In this document: in pieces, positions 8,439 to 17,600 of the stretch | Position numbering within the stretch: the first letter of the stretch is position 1 | Layout of the letters: each line of letters begins with the position of its first letter | Source of the DNA: Desmonostoc muscorum FACHB-395 | Lineage (GTDB): Bacteria; Cyanobacteriota; Cyanobacteriia; Cyanobacteriales; Nostocaceae | Reading direction: 5' to 3' | Assembly (NCBI RefSeq): GCF_014698035.1 | Contig: NZ_JACJSF010000008.1 | Coordinates: forward strand, 1-64,000 | Length of the DNA: 64,000 nucleotides | Translations under genes and position numbers: made by a program | Notes under the pieces: model-generated | Database searches by the model: none | Told to the model about the DNA's origin: nothing | The model's input: the letters and a program-made list of their open reading frames with translations, nothing else

Positions 8439-8801
8439 AACGACTACGTTTAATATAGCATAACAAACTGTGATTGGCTATGTCAGATGGTAAGCGATGT
8501 CTGCGACGGGCTACGCCTACGCAAAATGCCTACGGTACTCATCCTTTTAACCGCTAGGGCTATTGTTGGAGATATTTCTTAATAAGCTTCTAGTTCTAGT
8601 AATTCTGCTATTTCTGGAATGCTGATACCTTTCTCAATGCCAGGGGCTTAGTGATGTTTGTGTCATTTGGGATGCAAGAATTCTGGATTGTGTAACCGGA
8701 TCTCCCCAAACTTTTTTTTCTGAATGTGATAGGAAAGCGATCGCAGTTGGGTAAGTTATATCTAGAACACACCAGCACTTCCTACCCCAGGGAAAACACT
8801 T
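8439..8801. other. Spacer upstream of the pilin gene, with dispersed repeat
   Basis: This holds a 29-base dispersed repeat at 8494-8522 and presumably the pilin promoter. No clear sigma-factor box could be fixed by eye, and I see no gene. Confidence 0.5.
8494..8522 (+). repeat. 29-bp dispersed repeat, copy 2
   Basis: The copy begins GCGATGTCTGCGACGGGC and ends CCTACGC. It differs from the copy at 24485-24513 at only a few positions. Confidence 0.75.
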
Positions 8802-9353
8802 ATGAAAACCGAACTAAAAGCAAAATTTCTCCAACACATCCTTGACAAAAAAAAGGGAGAAGAGGGTTTTACACTCATTGAATTACTAGTAGTAATTATT
8901 ATCATCGGTATTTTGTCTGCGATCGCTCTACCTTCTTTCTTGAACCAAGCTAACAAAGCCAAGCAGTCAGAATCTAAAACCTACATAGGTTCAATGAACC
9001 GCGCCCAACAAGCATTTTACTTAGAAAAAAACGCATTTGCGTCTCAAACTGATTTTGGTACTTTAGGTCTTGGTATTGCAACACAAACCACAAATTACAT
9101 ATATGGTATTGCTGGTGGTGGTGCTGGGGCTACCATAGTAACCAACCAAGCAAAAACAGTAGTTGCTACCGCGCCTCTCAAGACTTATGTCGGCGGTGTA
9201 GGTGTGGTAGTTCAATCTGGTACGAGTGAAGCTACTACTGTAGCTATTTTGTGTGAAGCCGACAAAGCAAGAGTTAACAGTGGTGAAGATGGTACAGCTA
9301 CTTTGACTATTCCCACGAGTTGCCCCAGTAACTACACCAGCTTATCTAAGTAG
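8802..9353 (+). CDS. pilA: Type IV prepilin, major-pilin-like
   Basis: This 183-residue prepilin has a 22-residue charged leader ending in Gly22, followed by FTLIE. Prepilin peptidase should cut between Gly22 and Phe23 and methylate Phe23; Glu27 is the assembly glutamate. Residues 23-45 form the hydrophobic alpha-1 stem. The globular domain is rich in Gly, Ala and Thr and has two cysteines (in ILCEAD and in PTSCPS) placed to close a C-terminal disulfide loop. In filamentous cyanobacteria the major pilin drives hormogonium gliding and surface attachment. A strong stem-loop follows the gene at 9450-9481, before an OGT-like gene. Assignment as the major pilin, rather than one of several pilin-like proteins, is probable but not proved. 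Confidence 0.88.
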   Translation: MKTELKAKFLQHILDKKKGEEGFTLIELLVVIIIIGILSAIALPSFLNQANKAKQSESKTYIGSMNRAQQAFYLEKNAFASQTDFGTLGLGIATQTTNYIYGIAGGGAGATIVTNQAKTVVATAPLKTYVGGVGVVVQSGTSEATTVAILCEADKARVNSGEDGTATLTIPTSCPSNYTSLSK

Positions 9354-9449
9354 ACATGTGAGTTAGTAGATCAAAATTACTCACCGACAACATTTGATAT
9401 AAAGCTTAAGTTGTTATCACGACTTTTATTCAGTTAAATTACGTATTTT

Positions 9450-9481
9450 ATCAAGTGGGTAGATTCTTCTATCCACTTGAT
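9450..9481 (+). terminator. Stem-loop between the pilin and OGT-like genes
   Basis: ATCAAGTGGGTAGA pairs with TCTATCCACTTGAT across a four-base loop. This gives 14 base pairs, one of them G-U, followed by a weakly T-rich stretch. It could act as a partial terminator or an mRNA 3' stabiliser that keeps pilin mRNA in excess over the downstream transferase. Confidence 0.6.
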
Positions 9482-9539
9482 TTCAATTTTGTGATTTATT
9501 CACAATTGATTGCCCATAGCTTTTTCTCTGAGAACAACA

Positions 9540-11762
9540 ATGATTACTGATATATATAATTGGCAAGCTCAGGCTGAACAATACTTCATTCAAGAGAACT
9601 ATTTGCAAGCAGCAAATTTATACGAGCAAGCAATAGCGATAGAACCAAATACTATCTCCTATTATTGGCATTTAGGACTACTATTGCTATTACAAGGTCA
9701 AGAAGCAGAAGCTCAAATGACTTGGATGCTGCCAATGACCGAGGCAGACGAAGAAGAGTTACAAATTTGGACAGATGAACTATTTCAAATTTTACAAATA
9801 GAAGCTGAAAGGCGTGAAACTTTGGCGGAATATTCTCTAGCTTGGTTAATTCGCCAGCACATGCGGGAAATTAATCCTAGTTATATAAATAATTTGCTTC
9901 AAATTCTTATACTTTGTATCAAGTTGCAAAAATTTGAAGAGATTGATGATTTGAATGAGTGGGGATTAGTTGAAAATTTAAAAGCAAAAAAAGATATAGA
10001 AATAGATATCGAATTATTAATCCAAGTTTTAAAAGAAGTTTTAAATACTATCCCCTTACATCCAATTAATCTGAGTTTAATAGAAGCTAGTCTGCCTTAT
10101 TTCTCTGATCCTCATCAATGCTTCTCTATACTGCTTCCTGCTGCTCTGCAAATTGGCCATACTTTGCGGCGGCCTTTACTAGCAGCATCTTTACTAGAAT
10201 TGCATTTACGATTAGAGCCAGATAATGTAGAAACTTTGCGGCACTTAGCGACTTTTTATCAAGACGACCATAATTATTCTCAAGGTATAGAGACAGCTAG
10301 GTTGTGTTATTCCTTATCAGAAGGCTTGGCTGATAAAATTTTTGCACTCCATTTATTGTTAAGGGGTCTAATGTCAGCAGGGGGATATTGGCAAGAGATA
10401 TGTACAACTTATCAAGAATTAGAAACTGTATTTCAACAGTTTATTAAAGCTGAACGAATTCCTTTAGAAGAAGGAAGAATATTACGGTTACTTTCGCCAT
10501 CTTTTGCCATACCTCACATTAAAGATGCTCCTGCTGAATTTCGAGCTATTCATAATCAGGTAGCTGAGATTTTTAATAATTATATTAAAACCCTTGCTGA
10601 ATCAGAAGGAAAAAACTATAATCGTCAAATTATTAATAATCAATATCTAACACTACATCCGAAAAAATTAAAAATTGGTTATATCTCTTACGCTTTAAGA
10701 AGTCATTCTGTTGGTTGGCTCGCTCGCTGGTTATTTCAACATCACGATCGAGATAAATTTGATGTTCATACTTATTTTGTTAACTACAAATTAGGAAACG
10801 ACTATCTCCAAGAATGGTATCTAAGTCAGGCAGGAAAAGCTCGTCAATTAGGTATGAATGGTCTAGATATTGCTGACCAGATTTATCAAGATGAGATTGA
10901 TATTTTAATTGATCTTGATAGCGTCACTCTAGATATTACTTGTGAAGTGATGGCACTCAAGCCAGCCCCGATTCAAGTTACTTGGCTGGGATGGGATGCA
11001 TCAGGCATACCTGCAATTGATTACTTTATCGCAGATCCTTATGTATTACCAAATGATGCACAAAATTACTATACAGAGAAAATCTGGCGATTACCTCAAA
11101 CTTACATAGCAGTAGATGGTTTTGAAGTTGGTGTACCAACTCTCCGCCGCGATGACTTGGATATCCCTATGGATGCCGTTGTATATCTCAGCGCCCAAAG
11201 AGGATATAAACGCCATCCAGAAACGACAAAGTGGCAAATGCAAATTGTCAAACAAGTACCTAACAGCTACTTTTTGATTAAAGGACTCGGTGAGGAAGAA
11301 ACAATTAAACGCTTCTTTTACCAAATTGCCGAAGAAGAAGGGGTAGATTCTTCTCGGTTACGATTTTTACCACTAGTTCATTCAGAGTCAGTTCATCGTG
11401 CTAATTTAGGCATTGCTGATATTGTATTAGATACATTTCCCTACAACGGAGCGACAACAACCCTCGAAACATTGTGGATGGGTATCCCCTTAGTGACACG
11501 AGTCGGTGAACAATTTGCGGCGCGTAATAGCTACACCATGATGATGAATGCGGGTATCACAGAAGGCATTGCCTGGACAGATGAAGAGTATATAGAATGG
11601 GGTATGCGCTTGGGGAAGGATGAAGTTTTACGCCAGCAGGTGGCTTTGAAATTGAAAGCATCGCGGCAAACAGCACCGTTGTGGAATGGTAAGCAATTTA
11701 CCCGTGAAATGGAAAAAGCTTACCAACAGATGTGGCAGAACTATAGCGGTTCTCATTCATAA
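9540..11762 (+). CDS. ogtA: TPR-containing O-GlcNAc transferase-like protein (GT41, OgtA type)
   Basis: I place the start at the ATG at 9540, giving 740 residues; an upstream in-frame TTG adds ten. The N-terminus has TPR-like helices (AEQYFIQENYLQAANLYEQA), a helical middle follows, and from about residue 380 comes the GT41 catalytic region: KLKIGYIS...SHSVGWL, ILIDLDSVTLDI, PIQVTWLGWDASGIPAIDYF, VVYLSAQRGYKRHP, VLDTFPYNGATTTLETLWMG and ARNSYTMMMNAG. Family members transfer GlcNAc-type sugars from UDP-sugars to Ser/Thr of cytosolic proteins. In Nostoc punctiforme an OGT of this kind (OgtA) is needed for hormogonium motility and pilin accumulation. Its position immediately after the pilin gene supports the same role here, but the acceptor is inferred. 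Confidence 0.83.
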   Translation: MITDIYNWQAQAEQYFIQENYLQAANLYEQAIAIEPNTISYYWHLGLLLLLQGQEAEAQMTWMLPMTEADEEELQIWTDELFQILQIEAERRETLAEYSLAWLIRQHMREINPSYINNLLQILILCIKLQKFEEIDDLNEWGLVENLKAKKDIEIDIELLIQVLKEVLNTIPLHPINLSLIEASLPYFSDPHQCFSILLPAALQIGHTLRRPLLAASLLELHLRLEPDNVETLRHLATFYQDDHNYSQGIETARLCYSLSEGLADKIFALHLLLRGLMSAGGYWQEICTTYQELETVFQQFIKAERIPLEEGRILRLLSPSFAIPHIKDAPAEFRAIHNQVAEIFNNYIKTLAESEGKNYNRQIINNQYLTLHPKKLKIGYISYALRSHSVGWLARWLFQHHDRDKFDVHTYFVNYKLGNDYLQEWYLSQAGKARQLGMNGLDIADQIYQDEIDILIDLDSVTLDITCEVMALKPAPIQVTWLGWDASGIPAIDYFIADPYVLPNDAQNYYTEKIWRLPQTYIAVDGFEVGVPTLRRDDLDIPMDAVVYLSAQRGYKRHPETTKWQMQIVKQVPNSYFLIKGLGEEETIKRFFYQIAEEEGVDSSRLRFLPLVHSESVHRANLGIADIVLDTFPYNGATTTLETLWMGIPLVTRVGEQFAARNSYTMMMNAGITEGIAWTDEEYIEWGMRLGKDEVLRQQVALKLKASRQTAPLWNGKQFTREMEKAYQQMWQNYSGSHS

Positions 11763-12112
11763 AATCAGGGTAGTTTCATACGACCAGAGAAAAACTAAAA
11801 CTGGGTTTCAAAGCCTCTCTCCGTTTCGGGGAGAGGTTTGGAGAGGGGTGAAAAGCCATACTACAAAACAATAAATCAAGACTTATATATTTTTCTTTCT
11901 TAATATAAAACCACCTAGCCTTCCCTTGCAGAGAAGGGGAATAAGATTCAAAGCCTCTCTGCTTTTAAAAGAGAGTTTTGCAGAGAGCTTAGAGTGTATT
12001 GCATCCAAAGGAGAAGGTAATATAAAAATAATACATAAATATACTGAGATATTTAGATTTATTGTGGGTAATCTTAAGGTAGTAATTGGTATTTTGTCAT
12101 CATATTTATTCT
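11763..12112. other. Repeat-bearing spacer
   Basis: This contains the 41-base dispersed repeat (11808-11848) and a diverged relative around 11948-11992 (TTCAAAGCCTCTCTG then AGAGAG). The frames crossing it are made of repeat sequence and are not called as genes. Confidence 0.6.
11808..11848 (+). repeat. 41-bp dispersed repeat, copy A
   Basis: Identical over 41 bases, in inverted orientation, to 39910-39950. It begins TCAAAGCCTCTCTCCG and ends GGAGAGGGG, and is internally palindromic (CTCTCCG/CGGGGAGAG). Confidence 0.85.
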
Positions 12113-12646
12113 ATGTATCGTAACTTTCAGGAGAGATTAATATTAGGTCTATCCTTCCTTGGAGTAATTGGAGGTTCCATAATTATTCTTGGAATTGGGG
12201 TAATACTGTGTTTTATACTTTATGAGGTATTTTTTGCTTGTGGCATGAGCTGTAAAGCTTTTCAAGCAGTAGGAACGAGTTTTATCTCTAGGTTTAATCT
12301 CGCCCAACAAAGTTATTATTTAAATTATGAAAGATTCTCCACATCTTTGGGTGAATTAGAAGGGGGTATTGAACCAAAAATGGATAAATACAACTTTTTC
12401 ATAAAAACTATAAATCATCCTAAAAAACATGAAATTACATATTTTTATGCAGTTTCAAGCGTAGCAGGCCTTAAAAGTTATGTTAGTGCTGTCACTGTTA
12501 TACCAGATGTAAATTCTAAAGCTAATGACATATTAACAATAACAATTAAATGTGAGACTAATTCCCCGACCCAAAATCAGCCTACTGACCCGCAAGTGAA
12601 AAATGCGACTCTTACTTGCGGTAAAGATCAATTAAAGATTAGGTGA
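12113..12646 (+). CDS. Pilin-like protein without a prepilin cleavage motif
   Basis: From the ATG at 12113 this is 177 residues; an upstream TTG in the same frame is less likely. Residues 10-40 are strongly hydrophobic (LGLSFLGVIGGSIIILGIGV), but there is no G-FTLIE-type prepilin peptidase site. The remainder follows the upstream pilin: NLAQQSYYLNYERFSTSLGE against its NRAQQAFYLEKNAFAS, then LKSYVSAVTVIP against LKTYVGGVGVVV, and a C-terminal pair of cysteines. It is therefore a pilin-type globular domain on an uncleaved membrane anchor, predicted to stay in the inner membrane facing the periplasm. It could be a pilin chaperone, decoy or minor component. It lies between two GT41-type genes. 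Confidence 0.72.
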   Translation: MYRNFQERLILGLSFLGVIGGSIIILGIGVILCFILYEVFFACGMSCKAFQAVGTSFISRFNLAQQSYYLNYERFSTSLGELEGGIEPKMDKYNFFIKTINHPKKHEITYFYAVSSVAGLKSYVSAVTVIPDVNSKANDILTITIKCETNSPTQNQPTDPQVKNATLTCGKDQLKIR

Positions 12647-13027
12647 TTTATCAAAATAATTTTACTTAACGATGAGGAGGCTGAACAGCCGTTCTACCCC
12701 TACGATGGAATGATGTTGTGCGGTAATTATTATTCTGGAAATCATCTTAAATAGTGTATGTAACGCTGTTGTTCATAACAAGCTGCCGTTAAGAGATAAA
12801 ATTGCTTATCTTGTACAGGATGTGGTGGAGAGTGGGGTGGATAACCCTGGCTTAAGCGATATTTAACTAGTTCAGTTTTTGTTCTTTTGTGAGCTTGCGA
12901 TATTCGTACATAGATTTTTAAGCAATAAAGTGCTTACTACAAACAACTCAAAAGTTCGTAGTGTTCGCGTAGTGTCTCGTAGAGAGGATTTTAGTCCTCC
13001 TCTTGTGTAATTACAAATTTAAGCACT
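12647..13027. other. Repeat-rich intergenic region between convergent genes
   Basis: This lies between the pilin-like gene and the convergent GT41 gene. It holds two direct copies of a repeat ending GTGCTTACTACAAAC (12921-12944 and 13021-13044) and, between them, a GAGGATTTTAGTCCTC hairpin. The second copy runs into the end of the GT41 gene. Nothing here looks coding. Confidence 0.6.
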
Positions 13028-13044
13028 TCAGTGCTTACTACAAA
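12921..13044. repeat. Composite dispersed repeat with two direct copies
   Basis: AGCAATAAAGTGCTTACTAC (12921-12940) and AGCACTTCAGTGCTTACTAC (13021-13040) are direct copies, each followed by AAAC. The ACTACAAAC motif also closes the composite hairpin at 62130-62191. The right copy supplies the last codons of the GT41 gene (ending CSKH). Confidence 0.65.
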
Positions 13045-14692
13045 CTTGTTTATAAAAGGCTTCTAAACCTGCAACACAAGCTTTATCATCAAAGAGATGA
13101 TCGTGATTTTGGCTCATTTTTTCGGCAATAGTACCTCGCCAAGCTGGGTCTAGTCCTAATTTGACAGCAATTTCGATGTACTCTGCTTCATTTTCAGCAA
13201 TAGTATCTGTCACTCCTAGCATTTTCAGGAAGCTGTCAGAATGACGACCCCGCATAAATTCTCCGGGACAGGTAACAATAGGAAGATTACAAGCGATCGC
13301 TTCTAAGGTGGTATTACCACCAGACCAGGTGAATGTATCTAGATAAACATCTGAAAGCAAGTTAATCATTAGATAGTCCAATCGCTCTGGAATAGTGATA
13401 AATACACAGTAATTTTCGCTATTCAAACCAATAGCAGCAAAAGCCCGCTTGAGGCGTGGCTGAAGTAAAGTACCACGCAAAAACACAAATTTAGCTTGCG
13501 GAATGCGATGAGCAATTTCTGCAAAAATAAAATCATATTGCGGTAGATATTTAAAAGGAGCTTGGCAGCATAAATAAATGACTGCATTATCTGGTAGCCC
13601 AAAATCTGAGCGGGTTTTGATAACTGGTGGAATATATGGTTTAGGGTAAGAAACGCCAATATTGGGTAAGCGAATCAATTTTTCTGAATAATGGTCTTGG
13701 GCATTTTCCGGTTCCATTAACTCGCTAGATAAAAAGTAATCAATTGTGGGTAAGCCTGTTGTTACCGGATGTCCCCAAGCCGTACATTGTACAGGCGCAA
13801 GCCGCAGACCTGCCATTTGCATAGTTTGCGGATTCATCCCAATTTCGGGAAAGACTAAAATGTGCAATTTATCAGCAATTGTCTGTTCACAGACAGCTGA
13901 TAAATTATCAGGAATATGGTGGAAAACATCACTGTACTGTTGAAACTGTTGAGTAATTGGATCTGGCTGATTTCCTATGTAGTAACAATAGATTTCAAAG
14001 CTTTCATGATTGCTATGACGTAACCAGCCAGTTAACCAAAGCGTTCCACTATAAGAATGCAGGTAATGGGAAACGTAACCAATACGAATTTTGTTATTAG
14101 GCTGAATAGGCATATATCGAGGAACGATCCATTGTGGATAGTTAACAGCCATAATTTCATGCACTAAGTTTCCATATTGGCATTGCAAATCTATATCATT
14201 TTGTGCTTGATATGATAGGTAAAAATTTGTGAGGCGGCCTATACCTGCTAAAGCACTATTTTGTTCTTCTCTAGTTTTAAGAGATGTATTCTGAATTAAA
14301 TTTTGCAGCCCCTGGGTATAGCGCTGGCGAAAAAAGTGAATTTCCTCTTGATTATCATATATTGATGGAACTGTTAAATATTTGAGGAGTTGAAAAGTAT
14401 AATCATCAGGGAAAAATTTCGCAGCATTATCTGCACTTAAAATTGCTTCTTGAATACGTCCATTCTGTCGCAAATCAATAATTAATGAAAAATGTAGCCT
14501 TTCATCTCTAGGGTAAAGTTTAATTCCTTGCTGAAGAGTACTAAAATATTCATCTAGCAGATTTAACTGTCTATAGCAATGGCTTAAGTTCCAATAAATA
14601 TCTACATCACCTGATTGGATTTCTAAGAGTTTTTGATATTGTGCGATCGCTTCTTGCCATCTTCCCTCACTGAAAAATTTATTATTGCTCAA
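13028..14692 (-). CDS. GT41 (SPINDLY/OGT-like) glycosyltransferase with TPR N-terminus
   Basis: This 554-residue protein has TPR-like helices at 1-110 and the GT41 catalytic part from about 200: NKIRIGYVSHYLHSYSG, LVFPEIGMNPQTMQMAGLRL, PVQCTAWGHPVTTGLPTIDY, AVIYLCCQAPFKYLPQYD, VYLDTFTWSGGNTTLEAIAC and RGRHSDSFLKMLGVT. It probably transfers a sugar from a UDP-sugar to a protein or glycan in the cytosol. The start is a TTG whose last two bases overlap the TGA of the upstream chimeric gene (TTGA), so translation is likely coupled. It is only distantly similar to the other GT41 gene in this locus, which suggests a different acceptor. The 3' end reads into a dispersed repeat. Confidence 0.82.
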   Translation of the reverse strand: MSNNKFFSEGRWQEAIAQYQKLLEIQSGDVDIYWNLSHCYRQLNLLDEYFSTLQQGIKLYPRDERLHFSLIIDLRQNGRIQEAILSADNAAKFFPDDYTFQLLKYLTVPSIYDNQEEIHFFRQRYTQGLQNLIQNTSLKTREEQNSALAGIGRLTNFYLSYQAQNDIDLQCQYGNLVHEIMAVNYPQWIVPRYMPIQPNNKIRIGYVSHYLHSYSGTLWLTGWLRHSNHESFEIYCYYIGNQPDPITQQFQQYSDVFHHIPDNLSAVCEQTIADKLHILVFPEIGMNPQTMQMAGLRLAPVQCTAWGHPVTTGLPTIDYFLSSELMEPENAQDHYSEKLIRLPNIGVSYPKPYIPPVIKTRSDFGLPDNAVIYLCCQAPFKYLPQYDFIFAEIAHRIPQAKFVFLRGTLLQPRLKRAFAAIGLNSENYCVFITIPERLDYLMINLLSDVYLDTFTWSGGNTTLEAIACNLPIVTCPGEFMRGRHSDSFLKMLGVTDTIAENEAEYIEIAVKLGLDPAWRGTIAEKMSQNHDHLFDDKACVAGLEAFYKQVCSKH

Positions 14693-17600
14693 GCAAAAAA
14701 AAACTGTTCAGTTTGTACTTGACTAAAGTGTTCTATTTCGTAAGATGTCAGAGTTTCTGCTTTTGCTTCCTTCAGTGCGCTTGTATCTTCGCATTCTAAA
14801 ATAATCCTCGCATAAATGTGAGGTAGCAAAGCTTTCCATTGAATATCAGCCAAATTTCCAACTAGAGAAATTTCTAACCCTTCACTAACATCTAAATCTT
14901 CTTCTAGTAAAAGATTCATAACTACACTAGATAAAAACAGTTCTGCATCTTCGGTAGTACTGTTACCAGTAACGAGAAGTAGGGTTGTTTTTTCACTACT
15001 AGGATGAGTTGATAACATCCTCATCACTCGTTGCAATTCTAAACCAATTAATTCTTCTGGTTGCGACCAATTTGGAAAGATAATTAAATTAATTTCCTTG
15101 AGTTTTAAAGACAAGAGAGTAGCATCAATCAATGCAGAACTTACAGTTTGCGCCATGTTTGACCATGAGAACTTTTTAGCCTGCGCCAAACCCGCAGTAA
15201 TTAAAGAGTGACGAATAATAGGCTTTTGCACCTCACAGAGAGCATTTGCTAGTTCATCCACATCATCATCATTCACATATATTGCTGCGTCTCCTGCTAC
15301 TTCGGGAATGGAGGCATTAGCACAGGTGATAACTGGACAACCACAGGCCATTGCTTCAATCACAGGCATTCCAAAACCTTCATATTTAGAAGGATAAACT
15401 AACGCCACAGCACCAGAGTAAGCTATTGCTAATTCTTCATCACTCAGTTGGAGCATATGAACAATACTACCGGATGTATTGGCTCTAAATTCGGGTGCTA
15501 ATAAGCCACCGCTTCCTGTGCAGATAATATCAAATCCATAGCTATTGACAAGTTTTGAAAACCCTTGGAAGAACAAAATACTGTTTTTGTAACCACTTCC
15601 ACCACCAACTAAAATAAAGTATGGCTTTGTAATACCGTATTTTAATTTAAAAGCATTAATTTCTTCAGATTTACCTGGTGAAAAAGTATTACTAACTCCG
15701 CAATGAGCAACAGTAATAGACTCTATAGGTATATCAGTAAAACAGCGTGTCAAGTCATGTGCTGTATGTTCTGAAATTGCTATATAAGCAGAGGCATGTT
15801 GAATACCCTGATACTTCTCTCGCCACATGGGATTATCCATATCCCATCCCATAACTTCTGGAATCATGTCATATACCATGAACACAGAAGGCGTTGTAGT
15901 TGGCGTTGTATAGTAAGAAGAGATAAATAAATCTGTGCCTTCTTCATCGCAAACTTGCTGTAGCATTTCCCGGTCAGCATCAGTATTGCTATAGTCATAA
16001 CGTGGAATGCTACGATATCTAATACCAGGAATTTTGGGAGCAGTTCCAGCTCGCTCAAGTACAACGATATGCCTAGCAAATTCGCTGTTTGCCCATTCTT
16101 CTAACAAAGATTTCCAGACACGCGCAATACCAGTTTGGTAAAGTTGAAAAAATACACCATCAACCAGAATAATTGGTGTTACTTTCTTAATCTGTGCAAC
16201 TTGTTGCTGCACTTCATCTGGTTGCAAAAATCGCCAAATATTTTTGCTGAGTTCTCTTTGTGCAATTGGTACTATACCGTATGATTCAACGGTATCAACC
16301 ATTGTTTCATCTATTACCCATGAAAAATATTCACGTAACAGAACTGGAAATTTAGTTTTTTCTTGCAAAACTTTCCATTGTGAAACAGCATTGCTATAAC
16401 CGTAGTATTGCTCTTTAAAGCGTAATTGTTCTGGTGTTACGTAAGCAAAATGTTGAAAAACTAAACCATGTTTTTCGGTCTCTTGATGCAGAAAAGGATT
16501 TACTGCTGCAACATCCCGCCATTGACCATTTGGCAAAGGTTCTTCCAGTCTTGGTGGTTCATGTGCTACCCACATTGATCCTGGCTTATATCTCCAGGTT
16601 CGCAACCACTCTTGTCTAGGATTTTGGGCATAACAATTACGAGTACTGATAATTATTTTTTCTCCTACAAAATACCAGCACCAGTAGAAAGCAGCTGTTT
16701 TATTAGGATTCTCAATAAACATCTGTTGTGCAGTCAAAATCTGCTCGACTGTCCATAACTCATCTGCATCTATTTGCCATAGTAAACATTCTTCATTTAT
16801 GTTCAACAATGGCTCATTAACCATTTCCCGTTTGCCATCCCAAAACATACCATCTGGCTTACGATAAACTGTGATATTGTCGGGATATTGCTGTGTCAAT
16901 TCATCCAAATATTCTTTCGTACTATCATTGCTGCGGCCATTATAATGGATGTCATCATTTATATATCCACCTAGCTTCAGACTCCATCCAGTATCGTGCT
17001 TTAATTCAGCTACACCTTCAACAATGTGCCAATGCCATTTGAAAGGAAGTTGTTTGAATATCTCAATGTGGTAGCGGATAAATGGTTGACCATTGAGGAC
17101 TATGGTAAAAAAGTGAATTGGTAAAGAGGGAAAAGCAATATAATTTTCATAAAAAGAATCAGAGTGTGTTACTTTTTCTCCAATATCTCCATTTTTGCTT
17201 ATACGATGGCACTCATAACCATATTCATTCAAAATATCAAAAGTAGATTGAGCATTGCGGTTTAAGCCCTCTAACATTTTTTGTGATATCTCAAACTGTA
17301 TAAAATAGATATCTTTTTCTCTTAATAGTTTAGTTGCTCCTTGTAGTACATCAATCTCTGCTCCTTCGACATCAATTTTTAAATAATCAATTTTTTTAAT
17401 ATCATTGTTTTTACAAAAAGAATCGAGTGTAATTGTTTCGACAATTTCTGTATTGACAATAGGGACATATTGACCAGAGCCTTGCGGGTCTAGCATTTGT
17501 GGTCTGCCAATACTATTCCATGCTGAAAAGTCCTCTGAAAATTCGTTAAATGCGATTTGGATATTGTCAGAATAAACTGCTTGTTGCAATAAGCAAACAT

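Noticed and set aside
11686-12123. Short + strand frames after ogtA (11686-11874 and 11926-12123)
   Set aside because: They are made largely of the 41-base repeat family and the end of ogtA in another frame.
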